The notes: generated by a model from the letters alone, not told the origin. Positions 1-10,058 are shown, numbered from the stretch's first letter. The stretch is 41,718 nt of DNA from Bacteroidales bacterium (GCA_022768005.1 JALEMF010000017.1:1-41718); one strand, 5' to 3'. Translations and numbers: made by a program.

Positions 1-791
1 AGGAGCGCGGAATGACCGAAATAGAAGGTCCGCTCGGCTTCACCGACCTTGACCATGAAGGAATGTTGACATTCGGCTACGATGAGATAGGAACTATGGC
101 TACTATCTATAATTACGATTACTATCCTCGACAAATGGAGCGTATAGGAATGCAGACGTCTGCCGAGTGGGTGGAGTACAGGATTAAAGTACCGGAACAG
201 ATTCCTGACCGAATAGCGAGAGTAGGGGACTTGGTGAAACGTCGTTTTAATCTCAGTTTTCCCGAATTGAAATCAAAGAAAGTGCTGAAAGAAAAATACG
301 GTCATAAACTGTTTGCCCTTATCAATGAGGCTTACGATGACCTATACGGCTATTCACCGCTAACACCTCGCCAGATAGACCATTATATAGACCAATACCT
401 TGGTATCCTTGACTTGAGGGATATATGCGTGATAGTGGATAAAGACGATAACCTCGTGGGCGTGGGTATTTCAATCCCGTCTTTTTCAAAAGCATTGCAG
501 AAAAGTGGCGGTAAGATGCTTCCATTCGGCTGGTGGTACTTGCTGAAAGCACTTAAGCTGAAGAACGATGTAGTTGACTTGCTTCTCGTCGCTATCAAGA
601 AAGAATATCAAGGCAAGGGCGTTAATGCACTTCTATTTACAAAGTTAATCCCGGCATATAATGCCAAGGGCTATAAGTACGCAGAGTCAAATCCCGAACT
701 TGCAGAAAACTCCGGAGTGCAGAGTCAGTGGGATTACTTTGAAAAGCGTCAACACCGTCGTCGTGCTGCATTCAAGAAAAAAATAGAATAA
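1..791 (+). CDS. GNAT-like acyltransferase, 5'-truncated by window edge
   Basis: The reading frame is open from the first bases of the window (first full codon at 3), so the ATG at 12 is probably internal and the true start lies outside. The visible 259 residues end at 791. The C-terminal third resembles an acetyl-CoA-dependent N-acyltransferase fold: the stretch with YQGKGVNALLF near residue 200 fits the Q-x-x-G-x-G/A cofactor loop. The N-terminal part (GPLGF, TMATIYNY) matches my memory of a conserved Bacteroidota family of about 380 residues annotated only as a GNAT or hypothetical protein; its substrate is unknown to me. It sits 13 bases upstream of pyrH and is probably co-transcribed with it. 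The family call is moderate; no specific function is claimed. Confidence 0.7.
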   Translation, partial: ERGMTEIEGPLGFTDLDHEGMLTFGYDEIGTMATIYNYDYYPRQMERIGMQTSAEWVEYRIKVPEQIPDRIARVGDLVKRRFNLSFPELKSKKVLKEKYGHKLFALINEAYDDLYGYSPLTPRQIDHYIDQYLGILDLRDICVIVDKDDNLVGVGISIPSFSKALQKSGGKMLPFGWWYLLKALKLKNDVVDLLLVAIKKEYQGKGVNALLFTKLIPAYNAKGYKYAESNPELAENSGVQSQWDYFEKRQHRRRAAFKKKIE

Positions 792-804
792 TAAATTTTA
801 AGTT

Positions 805-1515
805 ATGAGACCTAAATATAAAAGAATATTGCTCAAACTGAGCGGCGAATCCCTTATGGGTGAGCAGGGCTACGGAATTGACACAACTCGCCTTGCGGAA
901 TACGCAGTTCAGATAAAGGAAATAGTGGAGCAGGAAGTGGAAGTGGCAATCGTGATAGGCGGAGGAAATATATTCCGCGGACTTCAGGGAGCAGCCAAGG
1001 GCTTTGACCGAGTAAAGGGCGACCAGATGGGAATGCTTGCCACTGTGATAAATTCACTTGCACTCAGTTCCGCACTTGAGGCTGAAGGTCAGCCTGCAGA
1101 AGTATTCACCGCTATCAATATGTTCCCGATAGGCAAGCATTACAGCAATCGCCTTGCCATTGATGCAATGGTGCAAGGAAAGGTGGCTATTATAGCAGGC
1201 GGTACGGGAAATCCGTTCTTCACTACCGACACCGGCTCGGCACTTCGAGGAATAGAAGTAGGTGCAGATGTGATGCTGAAAGGAACGCGTGTAGATGGTA
1301 TTTACACCGCGGACCCTGAAAAAGACCCGACAGCAACAAAATTCGATGAAATTACTTACGATGAAGTATATACACGAGGCTTGAAAGTGATGGACTTGAC
1401 AGCAACAGCGCTATGCAAGGAAAACCGCTTGCCTATAATCGTGTTCAATATGGACGAAAACGGTAATCTCGCTAAAGTATTGGCAGGCGAACCTATAGGA
1501 ACGCTTGTTTATTAA
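805..1515 (+). CDS. pyrH: UMP kinase
   Basis: Phosphorylates UMP to UDP with ATP, the step that commits pyrimidines to nucleotide triphosphates; cytosolic, normally a hexamer. The 236-residue length is standard for bacterial PyrH (amino-acid kinase fold). Visible marks are the N-terminal KRILLKLSGESL phosphate-binding segment, IGGGNIFRG, the GGTGNPFFTTD motif near residues 130-140 and the ADPEKDP segment. The ATG at 805 gives the expected N-terminus. It is followed by frr 42 bases later; pyrH-frr adjacency is common in bacteria and supports an operon with the upstream GNAT-like gene. Confidence 0.97.
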   Translation: MRPKYKRILLKLSGESLMGEQGYGIDTTRLAEYAVQIKEIVEQEVEVAIVIGGGNIFRGLQGAAKGFDRVKGDQMGMLATVINSLALSSALEAEGQPAEVFTAINMFPIGKHYSNRLAIDAMVQGKVAIIAGGTGNPFFTTDTGSALRGIEVGADVMLKGTRVDGIYTADPEKDPTATKFDEITYDEVYTRGLKVMDLTATALCKENRLPIIVFNMDENGNLAKVLAGEPIGTLVY

Positions 1516-1557
1516 TAGAAAAGTAAATTTATTAACACCATAAAAAACATAAACGCT

Positions 1558-2118
1558 ATGACCGACCCTAAAACTTACATTGCTCCCGCTGAGGAAAAAA
1601 TGGAACTCGCAGTAGCATACCTTGATGAAGCACTTGCACATATCCGTGCAGGAAAAGCAAATCCGAAAATTCTTGACACAATCCGTGTAAACTATTACGG
1701 CAGCAATGCTCCTATTTCAAACGTTGCCAATATTTCCGTGCCGGATGCTCGCACTATCACCATCACTCCTTGGGAAAAATCAATGTTCAAAGAAATAGAA
1801 AAAGCGATTATTAACTCTGACCTCGGTATTACACCTGAAAATAACGGTGAAGTGATCCGTATTTCCATTCCACCACTAACCGAGGATCGCCGTAAGCAAC
1901 TCGTTAAACAGTCAAAGGCAGAGGCTGAACAAGCAAAAGTATCCGTAAGAAATGCTCGTCGCGATGCTATTGAAGGTCTTAAGAAAGCTATCAAGCAAGG
2001 TATGAGCGAAGACGTAGAAAAAGATGCAGAAGGCGATGTACAGAAAATACACGATAAATATCTTAAAAAGATAGACGAACTTTTTGCCGCTAAAGAAAAA
2101 GAAATACTTACAGTGTAA
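1558..2118 (+). CDS. frr: Ribosome recycling factor
   Basis: Splits post-termination ribosomes together with EF-G; cytosolic. The protein is 186 residues, the normal length. Visible signature pieces are [12 protein letters not shown] near residues 30-40, the [14 protein letters not shown] hinge region near 60-75, and the helical C-terminal part with [13 protein letters not shown]. It is the last gene of the GNAT-pyrH-frr group. A long-armed stem-loop follows the stop codon (2155-2196) but lacks a clear T run. Confidence 0.97.
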   Translation: MTDPKTYIAPAEEKMELAVAYLDEALAHIRAGKANPKILDTIRVNYYGSNAPISNVANISVPDARTITITPWEKSMFKEIEKAIINSDLGITPENNGEVIRISIPPLTEDRRKQLVKQSKAEAEQAKVSVRNARRDAIEGLKKAIKQGMSEDVEKDAEGDVQKIHDKYLKKIDELFAAKEKEILTV

Positions 2119-2154
2119 GGGGCTGTGGCAAAATCTTGTTAATGCAATGACTTG

Positions 2155-2196
2155 CGTGGGGAACAGTACAACTATTATTTATTATTGTTCTCCACG
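2155..2196 (+). other. Stem-loop downstream of frr
   Basis: CGTGGGGAACA (2155-2165) can pair with TGTTCTCCACG (2186-2196) over 11 bp with one G-T wobble, leaving a 20-base AT-rich loop. It lies in the 128-base gap between frr and the radical SAM gene. No T run follows, so it is not a textbook intrinsic terminator; it could be a processing site or a weak terminator. Confidence 0.45.
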
Positions 2197-2246
2197 TTAG
2201 TTGCTGAAACGCAAATAATTCCGGTATTTAATATATAGTGACAAAA

Positions 2247-3026
2247 ATGCAGACTGTATTGTTTACTTCCACGATATTCGGTCCTATCCACAGTCGTCGC
2301 TTGGGAACATCGCTCGGCGTGAACTTGATGCCACGCGACGGGAAAGTGTGTACATTTGACTGCTTGTACTGTGAGGCGGGCTTTAATGCGCAGGGAACGG
2401 GAAAGGCAGGGTTGCCGAGTCGCGAAGATGTATTCCGACTTCTTGATGAAAAATTATCAGCAATGAAGTCCGCAGGAGAAAATCTTGACGTGATAACATT
2501 TTCCGGAAATGGCGAGCCTACACTTCACCCACATTTCTGTGAGATTATTGATGATGTGATTTCACTCCGCGATAAGTATTTCCCGAAAGTGAAAATCAGC
2601 GTGCTTAGCAATTCTACGAGAATAGACCGCAAAGACGTTGCGGAAGCACTTTGTCGCATAGATAATAATATATTAAAACTTGATTCCGCCATAACAGCGA
2701 CAGTAAAGAAAATAGACCGACCCGTGTCGGAAAATTTTGACGTGCGGAAAACTATTGAATATCTTTCACAATTCGGTGAAAAATGTATTATCCAGACGAT
2801 GTTCCTCAAAGGTGAATACGAAGGAGTGACATTTGATAATACTACTGATGAGGAAATAGACGCACTGATAGAAGCATATAAGCAGATAAAGCCGTCGGAA
2901 GTGATGATTTATTCCATTGACCGCAAGACACCCGCAACGGGACTTGTGAAGATAGAGAAATCAGAACTTGACGTTATTGCAGACAAGATTTCAAAAGCCG
3001 GAATTAAAGTGATGGCTGCATCATAA
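2247..3026 (+). CDS. Radical SAM protein (COG0731-like)
   Basis: A 259-residue radical SAM enzyme with a CX3CX2C cluster motif near residues 33-40 (CTFDCLYCEAG), which binds the [4Fe-4S] cluster that cleaves S-adenosylmethionine. The next motifs, TFSGNGEPTLHP and SVLSNSTRI, fit the SAM-binding part of the barrel. The opening FGPIHSRRLGTSLG is typical of the COG0731 group. I do not know its substrate. The start is a choice between GTG at 2238 and ATG at 2247; I prefer the ATG because homologues I recall begin a few residues before the FGPIHSRRLG motif. The next gene begins 45 bases downstream on the same strand, so co-transcription is plausible. Confidence 0.85.
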   Translation: MQTVLFTSTIFGPIHSRRLGTSLGVNLMPRDGKVCTFDCLYCEAGFNAQGTGKAGLPSREDVFRLLDEKLSAMKSAGENLDVITFSGNGEPTLHPHFCEIIDDVISLRDKYFPKVKISVLSNSTRIDRKDVAEALCRIDNNILKLDSAITATVKKIDRPVSENFDVRKTIEYLSQFGEKCIIQTMFLKGEYEGVTFDNTTDEEIDALIEAYKQIKPSEVMIYSIDRKTPATGLVKIEKSELDVIADKISKAGIKVMAAS

Positions 3027-3071
3027 GTCATTCGTAATATTATCATCGTAAATACTTAAAAACTCAGCAAT

Positions 3072-3974
3072 ATGATTACGTTTCCGCGCAAGCTCCGTAA
3101 AGGAGATAAAATAGCGATTGTATCGCCTGCAGGAATACCTGTAAAAAGTGAAGTATTGGCAGCCGCCGATATACTCAGAGCTGAAGGGTGGAAAGTGGAA
3201 ATTTCGCCTAATGCTCTCGGTCAAAGCGGAAGTTACAGCGGTACTGACGAGCAGAGATATTCTGACTTGGCAAATGCACTTACTGACCCTGAAGTCCGTG
3301 CTATAATTTGTAGCCGAGGCGGTTACGGTGCAGTTCATATCCTTGACCGCTTGTCAAAATTACCGCTGCGCGATGATCCTAAATGGATAGTAGGTTTCAG
3401 TGATATATCCGCATTGCACGCATTGATGGTGACAAATGGTATTGCATCTATTCACGCATCAATGGCAAAGCATATTATGCTCGGACCTGATGATGAAGAT
3501 AATGCGGCACTGTTCAAAATACTGCGTGGAGAACGTCCGGCATTCACATTTCCCGGAACTCCTAACGACCACCCGGGACTTGCAGATGGTCAACTTATGG
3601 GTGGAAATCTGGCAGTCATAGCAGAACTCATAAACACACCGTTCGATATCATCAAGCCTGATACAATTCTCTTCATTGAGGAAGTGTCAGAACCTATCTA
3701 TAAGGTTGAGCGCATAATGTACCAGTTGCAATTAAGCGGTGTGCTTCAAAGGCTCAAAGGTATTATCTTCGGACAGTTTACGGAATATAAGAGCGATAGA
3801 AATCACACATATATGGAGGATATGCTCCGAGAAATGACAATGAACTGTGACTGTCCTATTGCGTACAATGCTCCTATTGGACACGTGTTCCATAATATCC
3901 CCGTGATAGAAGGCGCACACGTCACCCTCAAAGTAACAGCCAATGCTGAAAATCACTTGATTTACTGGCAATAG
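3072..3974 (+). CDS. LD-carboxypeptidase, peptidase family S66
   Basis: Predicted to remove the terminal D-alanine from cytosolic murein tetrapeptides during cell-wall recycling. At 300 residues it is full length for S66. The catalytic set can be placed: Ser110 in GFSDISALH, Glu203 in LFIEEVSEPIY and His271 in IGHVFHN, matching the Ser-Glu-His triad known for LdcA. SRGGYGAVHILD near residue 80 is another family motif. There is no signal peptide, in line with a cytosolic enzyme. It is followed 29 bases later by the S9 peptidase gene on the same strand, which suggests a shared transcript of peptidases. Confidence 0.93.
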   Translation: MITFPRKLRKGDKIAIVSPAGIPVKSEVLAAADILRAEGWKVEISPNALGQSGSYSGTDEQRYSDLANALTDPEVRAIICSRGGYGAVHILDRLSKLPLRDDPKWIVGFSDISALHALMVTNGIASIHASMAKHIMLGPDDEDNAALFKILRGERPAFTFPGTPNDHPGLADGQLMGGNLAVIAELINTPFDIIKPDTILFIEEVSEPIYKVERIMYQLQLSGVLQRLKGIIFGQFTEYKSDRNHTYMEDMLREMTMNCDCPIAYNAPIGHVFHNIPVIEGAHVTLKVTANAENHLIYWQ

Positions 3975-4003
3975 ATATTGAAAAATCCAAAAATAACAAA
4001 TAT

Positions 4004-6148
4004 ATGTATAATTCAAAAATTATTTCATCAATCGCAATGACAGTGGCAATGATGGCGACAACTTCTTGTTCTTCGGATAAGGAAGAAGCAAACATTATTG
4101 ACCGTCCTACCGATGTAAAAATTGAAAACAGACAGTACTCTATTGATGTGCTTGAAGCACTCGGCAGAGTATCCGGTCCAGCTGTATCTCCCGACGGTAA
4201 GAAGGTGCTTTACAATGTGTCTTACGAGAGCGTTGAGCAAAATAAGAGCAACAACGACTTGTACGTAAAAAATATTGACGGTACTGATTCCGTCCGTCTT
4301 ACCAAGACTGCTAAGTCCGAAGGTGGAGCAGCGTGGATTGAAAATGGTGAAAAAATTGCATTCCTTTACGCTGACGAAGCCGGCGTACCTCAGTTGTGGG
4401 TAATGAACGCAGACGGTAGTGGCCGTAAGTGTGTGTCAAGTCTTGAAAATGGTGTTGAAGGCTTTAAGTTTTCACCTGACAGCAAGAAAGTGGTGCTTGT
4501 CTCATCTGTGAAGTATTCACGCGAGGCAAAAGATGTGTATTCCGACCTTCCGGAGGCAACAGGCAGAATTATCGATGACTTAATGTACAAGCATTGGGAT
4601 CAGTGGACAAAAGATATTCCACACCCGTTTGTAGCTGACTTCACAGGTGATAAGGTTGAAAATGTTGAAGATATTATGGCATCAGAGCCTTACGAATGTC
4701 CTATGCGTCCATTCGGCGGTGTTGAAGCATTTGCATGGTCACCGGACAGTAAATCACTCGTTTACAGTTCGCGTAAAAAGACAGGTCTTGAATACGCTGT
4801 ATCTACAAATTCCGACTTATACCTCTATTCGCTTGAAGATAAGTCAACTCGAAACTTGACTGAAGGAATGATGGGCTATGATACAAACCCTGCATTCTCA
4901 CCTGACGGTACTAAACTTGCGTGGTTGAGTATGGAACACGACGGATACGAAAGTGATAAGAACCGTATCTTTATTATGGATATGGCTACCGGCGAAAAGA
5001 CTGACCTTACTTCAGATTGGGACTACACTGCTTCAGAAATCGCATGGAACACTGACGGCAAGACAATCTATTTCATTGCAGCTTATCAGGGTGTCACTCC
5101 GATATTCAGTGTTGACGTAGCCACTAAGGAAGTTAAGACAGTGGCAGACGGCGTATGTGACTATGTGTCATTGTGTCCTGCCGATGCAAATACACTCGTG
5201 AGTATGTATCATTCATTCACTGCACCTAATGAAGTGTGCGTGATAAAGGACGGTAAAGTGTCTAAAATTACTGCTGTAAATGATGCACTTCTTGCATCTG
5301 TTGATATGCCTGACGTTGTTAAACGTCAAATACCTACTACAGACGGCAAGATGATGACAACATGGGTGCTTTATCCTCCTAAGTTCGATCCGAGCAAGAA
5401 ATATCCGGCTATCCTTTATTGTCAAGGAGGTCCTCAACAGGCAGTAAGTCAATTCTGGAGTTATCGCTGGAACCTTGCCCTTATGGCATCACAAGGCTAT
5501 ATCGTAATTGCTCCGAACCGTCGCGGTCTCCCGGGCTTCGGTACTGAATGGAACGCACAGATTTCAAAGGACTATCCCGGTCAGAATATGAAAGACTACC
5601 TCAGCGCAGTTGACGATATGAAGAAAGAAGCATACGTAGATGCCGAGCATATCGGTGCAGTAGGTGCAAGTTACGGTGGTTATTCAGTGTATTGGCTTGC
5701 AGGAAATCATGAAGGTCGCTTTGCATGTCTTATAGCACACGCCGGTATCTTCAATATCGAAACTCAATACCTTGAAACGGAAGAAATGTGGTTCGCAAAT
5801 TGGGATATGGGCGGCGCATATTGGGATAAAGACAATAAGGCAGCTCAAAATACTTTCGCAAACGGTTCTCCTCACCGCTTTGTAGACAAGTGGACAGCAC
5901 CAATCCTTATCACTCACGGAGAATATGACTTCCGTATTCTCGCTTCACAAGGTGAAATGGCATTCAATGCGGCACGTCTCCGCGGAGTACCTGCCGAAAT
6001 GCTTATATTCCCTGATGAAAATCACTGGATTCTCAAGCCGCAGAATGCTATTCTCTGGCAGCGCATATTCTTCCGCTGGCTTGATAAGTGGCTAAAAGGC
6101 GTGGATTATCAAAATCCGCCGTTGTACCAAGCATCGGAACAGGAGTAA
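4004..6148 (+). CDS. Lipoprotein S9 prolyl oligopeptidase-family peptidase
   Basis: A 714-residue serine peptidase predicted to be anchored as a lipoprotein: the N-terminus has a hydrophobic stretch followed by a lipobox ending at Cys22 (ATTSC). Residues roughly 40-430 carry WD40-like/TolB-type beta-propeller repeats (repeated SPDGKK, SPDSKK and SPDGTK segments), and the C-terminal third is an alpha/beta hydrolase. The catalytic triad is visible: Ser556 in GASYGGY, Asp642 in GEYDFR and His674 in ENHW. Such enzymes cleave short peptides, often as dipeptidyl or acylaminoacyl peptidases; which bond is cut here cannot be read off. Transcription probably ends at the bidirectional terminator just downstream. 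Confidence 0.93.
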   Translation: MYNSKIISSIAMTVAMMATTSCSSDKEEANIIDRPTDVKIENRQYSIDVLEALGRVSGPAVSPDGKKVLYNVSYESVEQNKSNNDLYVKNIDGTDSVRLTKTAKSEGGAAWIENGEKIAFLYADEAGVPQLWVMNADGSGRKCVSSLENGVEGFKFSPDSKKVVLVSSVKYSREAKDVYSDLPEATGRIIDDLMYKHWDQWTKDIPHPFVADFTGDKVENVEDIMASEPYECPMRPFGGVEAFAWSPDSKSLVYSSRKKTGLEYAVSTNSDLYLYSLEDKSTRNLTEGMMGYDTNPAFSPDGTKLAWLSMEHDGYESDKNRIFIMDMATGEKTDLTSDWDYTASEIAWNTDGKTIYFIAAYQGVTPIFSVDVATKEVKTVADGVCDYVSLCPADANTLVSMYHSFTAPNEVCVIKDGKVSKITAVNDALLASVDMPDVVKRQIPTTDGKMMTTWVLYPPKFDPSKKYPAILYCQGGPQQAVSQFWSYRWNLALMASQGYIVIAPNRRGLPGFGTEWNAQISKDYPGQNMKDYLSAVDDMKKEAYVDAEHIGAVGASYGGYSVYWLAGNHEGRFACLIAHAGIFNIETQYLETEEMWFANWDMGGAYWDKDNKAAQNTFANGSPHRFVDKWTAPILITHGEYDFRILASQGEMAFNAARLRGVPAEMLIFPDENHWILKPQNAILWQRIFFRWLDKWLKGVDYQNPPLYQASEQE

Positions 6149-6165
6149 TAATCTGCTTCATATAC

Positions 6166-6204
6166 AAAAAATGCTGTGTCAAAATAGGCACAGCATTTTT
6201 TTTG
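6166..6204. terminator. Bidirectional intrinsic terminator
   Basis: ATGCTGTG (6171-6178) pairs perfectly with CACAGCAT (6189-6196), extended by A5 on the left and a T run on the right. The symmetry gives a T run in both directions, so it can end both the S9 peptidase transcript (+) and the convergent membrane-protein gene (-). Confidence 0.9.
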
Positions 6205-6221
6205 TATTTTATTTCAGCCTG

Positions 6222-6911
6222 TTAGTAAATCGTGAATGTGTAATACTTAACGCAAACGTCATCGTCAATCCAGATTTCGAGGCGGTATTTACCGGCAGCC
6301 CAATGACCGCTGATTTCTCCACCCCAGCCCGGAAGTTCGTAAGTGTTTTCGCCCGGAGAAATGCTGAGTTCGTTTCTTTGTGAATAACCGTCAGGCGAAT
6401 TGTCTCCGGTGACAATGCTACCGTCTTCACAGTACCATTTTGTGTAAATATCAATAGTTCTTTCCTCAACGCTGTAATACGTTATTTTAGGCTGAAGGTA
6501 CTTTGTGTCACTGCTGTAAATGTCAGAGCCGAAGTCATTGATTATAGTCAAGTCCTTTTCAACATTAGCAATTTCCACATTGCTGACGTATATAGGGTAT
6601 TTGACGGCGAAATCATATCCTTCGTACAGTGCCGCATCAAAATTATCAGTAGCAACAGCCGCACTGTCAACGGTTACAGTACCGAGAAGATCTTCGTAAA
6701 AAGAAGCCTTTTGTTCATTAGTATATCCCCAATACAAAGTACCTGCCAATGTCAGGATAAGAAAGATGATTACAAACCAAAATCCCCACACGGGTTTTGT
6801 ATTTTCCTTGTAATAAATACGTTCAACGATTTGAGGTTGTGGCGGTTCAACAGGGGGTAACGGCTGTTCAACAACGTTACCGTCAAGTTCTTTATTAAAT
6901 TTATTGTCCAT
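6222..6911 (-). CDS. Single-pass membrane protein of unknown function
   Basis: A 229-residue protein I do not recognise. It has a proline-rich cytosolic N-terminus (PLPPVEPPQPQ at about residues 17-27), one membrane helix at about residues 42-62 and an outward-facing remainder. The C-terminal 90 residues are rich in beta-strand-like, aromatic and glycine residues (GWGGEISGHW, YRLEIWIDD), suggesting a beta-sandwich domain. It is transcribed divergently from secDF, 234 bases away, with its own -7 box, and ends against the shared terminator at 6166-6204. No function is claimed. Confidence 0.8.
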   Translation of the reverse strand: MDNKFNKELDGNVVEQPLPPVEPPQPQIVERIYYKENTKPVWGFWFVIIFLILTLAGTLYWGYTNEQKASFYEDLLGTVTVDSAAVATDNFDAALYEGYDFAVKYPIYVSNVEIANVEKDLTIINDFGSDIYSSDTKYLQPKITYYSVEERTIDIYTKWYCEDGSIVTGDNSPDGYSQRNELSISPGENTYELPGWGGEISGHWAAGKYRLEIWIDDDVCVKYYTFTIY

Positions 6912-6940
6912 CGTGGATAACTTTATATGGTTAATTTCTG

Positions 6941-6948
6941 CAAATTTA
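6941..6948 (-). promoter_or_regulatory. Bacteroidota -7 box for the 6222-6911 gene
   Basis: TAAATTTG on the minus strand matches the TAnnTTTG consensus exactly and lies 30 bases upstream of the ATG at 6911. No clear TTTG at -33 is seen. Confidence 0.55.
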
Positions 6949-7075
6949 ATAAAATTTTACAAAATGGAAATAAATAAGAGCGTTAATTTAGAGATATTAT
7001 CATTATTTATCAACTGAAAATGAACAGATAAGCAAAAAATAGTGATAGAAATGACTAATTATCAAAGATTATTGC

Positions 7076-7083
7076 TAAATTTG
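7076..7083 (+). promoter_or_regulatory. Bacteroidota -7 box for secDF
   Basis: TAAATTTG matches TAnnTTTG exactly, 62 bases upstream of the secDF ATG. The predicted leader is about 55 bases. The -33 element is not obvious. Confidence 0.55.
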
Positions 7084-7145
7084 CAAGCTGAAATATTATC
7101 AAGAAAAATAAAAATTAATAACTACTAATATTTTAACATCTTAAC

Positions 7146-10031
7146 ATGCAAAACAAAGGAACTTTAGGAAGTATCATCGCCGGTGTTATCGCTGTGTTCT
7201 TGGTATTTGTCTGCCTATTCTATTTGTCTTTCTCATTGGTGAGCAATCACTATGAAAGCAAGGCTGACGAATACGCATTGGGCGTAGCAGGCGCAGCAGG
7301 TGAAAATTCCGACCAGTTTAACAAGGCAAAGAAAGCCTATATGGATTCTCTTGCCAAAGAACCCGTATTCTTGGGTTACAAATTCTCTGAAGTACAGAAA
7401 TGGGGCGTAGGACTCGGTCTTGACCTCAAGGGTGGTATGAACGTAATTCTTCAGGTGTCAATGCCTGATATTCTTCGTTCAATGAAGAATGCAGACCCTG
7501 ACGAAGCCTTTGACAACGCTCTTGCTTATTCAGATTCAATTATCGGTCATCACATTGAAGAAGATTACGTAGGCGTGTTTACACGCAAGTACCGTGAACT
7601 TAATCCTAACGCAGACTTCTCAGTAGTATTTAACGGCATTGTTAAGCGTGGTGATGACGATAAGTCAGTTGCTAAAACATTAAAGCAAGAAGTTAAGGAT
7701 CGTGTAAACAACTCTGCAACAAACGTGCTTCGCAGCCGTATTGATGCTTACGGTGTTGTTTCTCCTAATATTCAGGTACTTCAAGGAAAAGACGGACAGA
7801 TTCTTCTTGAACTCCCGGGTGTTAAAGATCACCAACGTGTACGTGACTTGCTACAACGTGCAGCAAACCTTGAGTTCTACGAAACTTACAAGGCATCTGA
7901 CGTGATCGGCGGTTTGCAGCAACTTGACCAATCAATCCGCAGCAATGAAAAGAATGGCGGTGTAGGTCTTTTCAATTACTTCCTTAATGTATCAAACGGT
8001 GCTTCTCCTATCGTAGGTTATGCACTCGGCAAGTATCGTGAAACAATTGATTCACTCTTGAATACATCTGAAGCAAAAAGCAAACTTCCTTCAAATCTTA
8101 AACTCCGCTGGACAGTTAAACCTGAGTCAGTAGAATTCAATGACACAGTATCAGGTAAGAAAACTCATGCTGACCTTTACCAACTTATTGCACTTAAGAC
8201 TTCAAATGGCAAACCTGCCCTTGACGGTTCTTGCGTAGTATCAGCATCAGCTGACGTTGATAACTTCCAAGGAAACGTTGTGTCAATGACAATGAATAAC
8301 GAAGGTGCAAAACAATGGGCACGTATCACAGCAAACAATATCGGTAAATCAATCGCAATCCTTCTTGATGATGCAGTTTACTCATTCCCTAACGTAAACA
8401 ATGCAATCGAAGGCGGACGTTCACAAATCACCGGTCACTTCACGGTAGATGAAGCACAAGACTTGGCAAACGTCCTCAAGAGCGGTAAGATGACAGCAAA
8501 GGTCGATATCATCTCAGACATGGTAATCGGTCCGTCACTTGGTCAACAAGCAATCCAAGCAGGATTTATATCATTCGTTATCGCACTCGTGCTTTTGATG
8601 ATATTCATGGTATGCTACTACGGATTTATTCCGGGTCTTGTAGCCGACCTCGGTCTTTTATGTAACTTGTTCTTCACATTCGGTATTCTTGCATCATTCC
8701 AGGCAGTGCTTACAATGTCAGGTATCGCAGGTATCGTGCTTGCACTTGGTATGGCTGTTGACGCAAACGTACTTATCTTTGAGCGTACTAAGGAAGAACT
8801 TCGTGCAGGTAAGACAGTACGAAATGCAATCGCAGACGGTTACAGCAACGCATTCTCAGCAATTTTTGACTCTAACTTGACATCAGTAATCACAGGTCTT
8901 ATCCTCCTTGTTTACGGTACAGGTCCTATCAAAGGTTTCGCAACCACATTGATTATCGGTATTATCTGCTCATTCTTCACAGCAGTGTTCTTGACACGTA
9001 TCGTATTCATCGCAGGTGGCAAAGCAAAATCATTCCAAACGCTTCAATTTGAAACAAAACTTTCGCGCAATATACTCAAGAATACATCATTTGACTTCTT
9101 GGCACAACGTAAGGCAAGTTTCATTATAGTAGCAGTATTCATAGTAGCAGTAATCGTTTCACTCTTCGGTCGCGGCTTGAATCAAGGTATTGACTTCTCA
9201 GGTGGTCGTAACTACGTAGTGAAATTTGAAAAGCCTGTAAATACAGTAGAACTTCAAAAGGCTCTCGAACCGGAATTTGCAGGATCTGCAGTTTCAGTAA
9301 TCACTATTGAAAGTTCAAACCAAGTACGTATTTCTACTAACTACAAGATTCAAAATGAAACTCAAGGTGTAGAACAGGAAATCGTTGAGAAACTCTACAA
9401 GGTATGTAAAGATCAAAAATACATCGCAGACGATATGTCTCTTGCAAACTTCTCTGCAACAGATGATACTCAAGGTATCCTTTCTTCACAGAAGGTAGGT
9501 CCTACAGTTGCAAACGATATGCGTAACGAAGCATACATCGCAGTGGGTCTTTCACTCCTTGCAATGTTCCTTTACATTCTCGTTCGTTTCCGCAACGTAG
9601 CCTTCTCACTCGGTGCACTTTCAGCAGTAGCATTCACAGCATTCTCAATCATCGGTATTTACAGCTTCTTCTGGGGTGTTCTTCCATTCGCAATGGAGGT
9701 TGACCAAAACTTCATCGCTGCTATCTTGACAGTGATCGGTTATCAGATTAACGATACTGTGGTAGTCTTTGACCGTGTACGTGAAAACCTTGGTCTCTAT
9801 CCGAAACTCGGTTTCTATGGCACTGTCAATAAGTCAATCAATTCAACTTTGAGCCGTACTATTATGACATCAGGTACAACATTACTCGTATTGCTCTGTA
9901 TCTTTGTCCTTGGTGGTGACAGCCTCCGCAGTTTCATCTTCGCAATGACTCTCGGTGTTGTAATCGGTACTCTTGCTACTATCTACATAGCTTCTCCGGT
10001 TGCTTACCTCGTAACTCGTAAGAAGAACTAA
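7146..10031 (+). CDS. secDF: Protein translocase subunit SecDF (fused)
   Basis: A 961-residue fusion of SecD and SecF, which uses the proton gradient to pull secreted proteins through SecYEG. The SecD half begins with one membrane helix (about residues 8-30), then the D1-type motif GLDLKGGM near residue 95, a large periplasmic part, and a bundle of five helices (about residues 470-620) with the conserved ALGMAVDANVLIFER segment. The SecF half restarts near residue 650 with a membrane helix, GIDFSGGRNYVVKF, and a second five-helix bundle containing YQINDTVVVFDRVREN. The fused form is usual in Bacteroidota. It has its own promoter and a strong downstream hairpin terminator. Confidence 0.97.
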   Translation: MQNKGTLGSIIAGVIAVFLVFVCLFYLSFSLVSNHYESKADEYALGVAGAAGENSDQFNKAKKAYMDSLAKEPVFLGYKFSEVQKWGVGLGLDLKGGMNVILQVSMPDILRSMKNADPDEAFDNALAYSDSIIGHHIEEDYVGVFTRKYRELNPNADFSVVFNGIVKRGDDDKSVAKTLKQEVKDRVNNSATNVLRSRIDAYGVVSPNIQVLQGKDGQILLELPGVKDHQRVRDLLQRAANLEFYETYKASDVIGGLQQLDQSIRSNEKNGGVGLFNYFLNVSNGASPIVGYALGKYRETIDSLLNTSEAKSKLPSNLKLRWTVKPESVEFNDTVSGKKTHADLYQLIALKTSNGKPALDGSCVVSASADVDNFQGNVVSMTMNNEGAKQWARITANNIGKSIAILLDDAVYSFPNVNNAIEGGRSQITGHFTVDEAQDLANVLKSGKMTAKVDIISDMVIGPSLGQQAIQAGFISFVIALVLLMIFMVCYYGFIPGLVADLGLLCNLFFTFGILASFQAVLTMSGIAGIVLALGMAVDANVLIFERTKEELRAGKTVRNAIADGYSNAFSAIFDSNLTSVITGLILLVYGTGPIKGFATTLIIGIICSFFTAVFLTRIVFIAGGKAKSFQTLQFETKLSRNILKNTSFDFLAQRKASFIIVAVFIVAVIVSLFGRGLNQGIDFSGGRNYVVKFEKPVNTVELQKALEPEFAGSAVSVITIESSNQVRISTNYKIQNETQGVEQEIVEKLYKVCKDQKYIADDMSLANFSATDDTQGILSSQKVGPTVANDMRNEAYIAVGLSLLAMFLYILVRFRNVAFSLGALSAVAFTAFSIIGIYSFFWGVLPFAMEVDQNFIAAILTVIGYQINDTVVVFDRVRENLGLYPKLGFYGTVNKSINSTLSRTIMTSGTTLLVLLCIFVLGGDSLRSFIFAMTLGVVIGTLATIYIASPVAYLVTRKKN

Positions 10032-10058
10032 TAGAAAATAGTTTTCATCAGATATGAA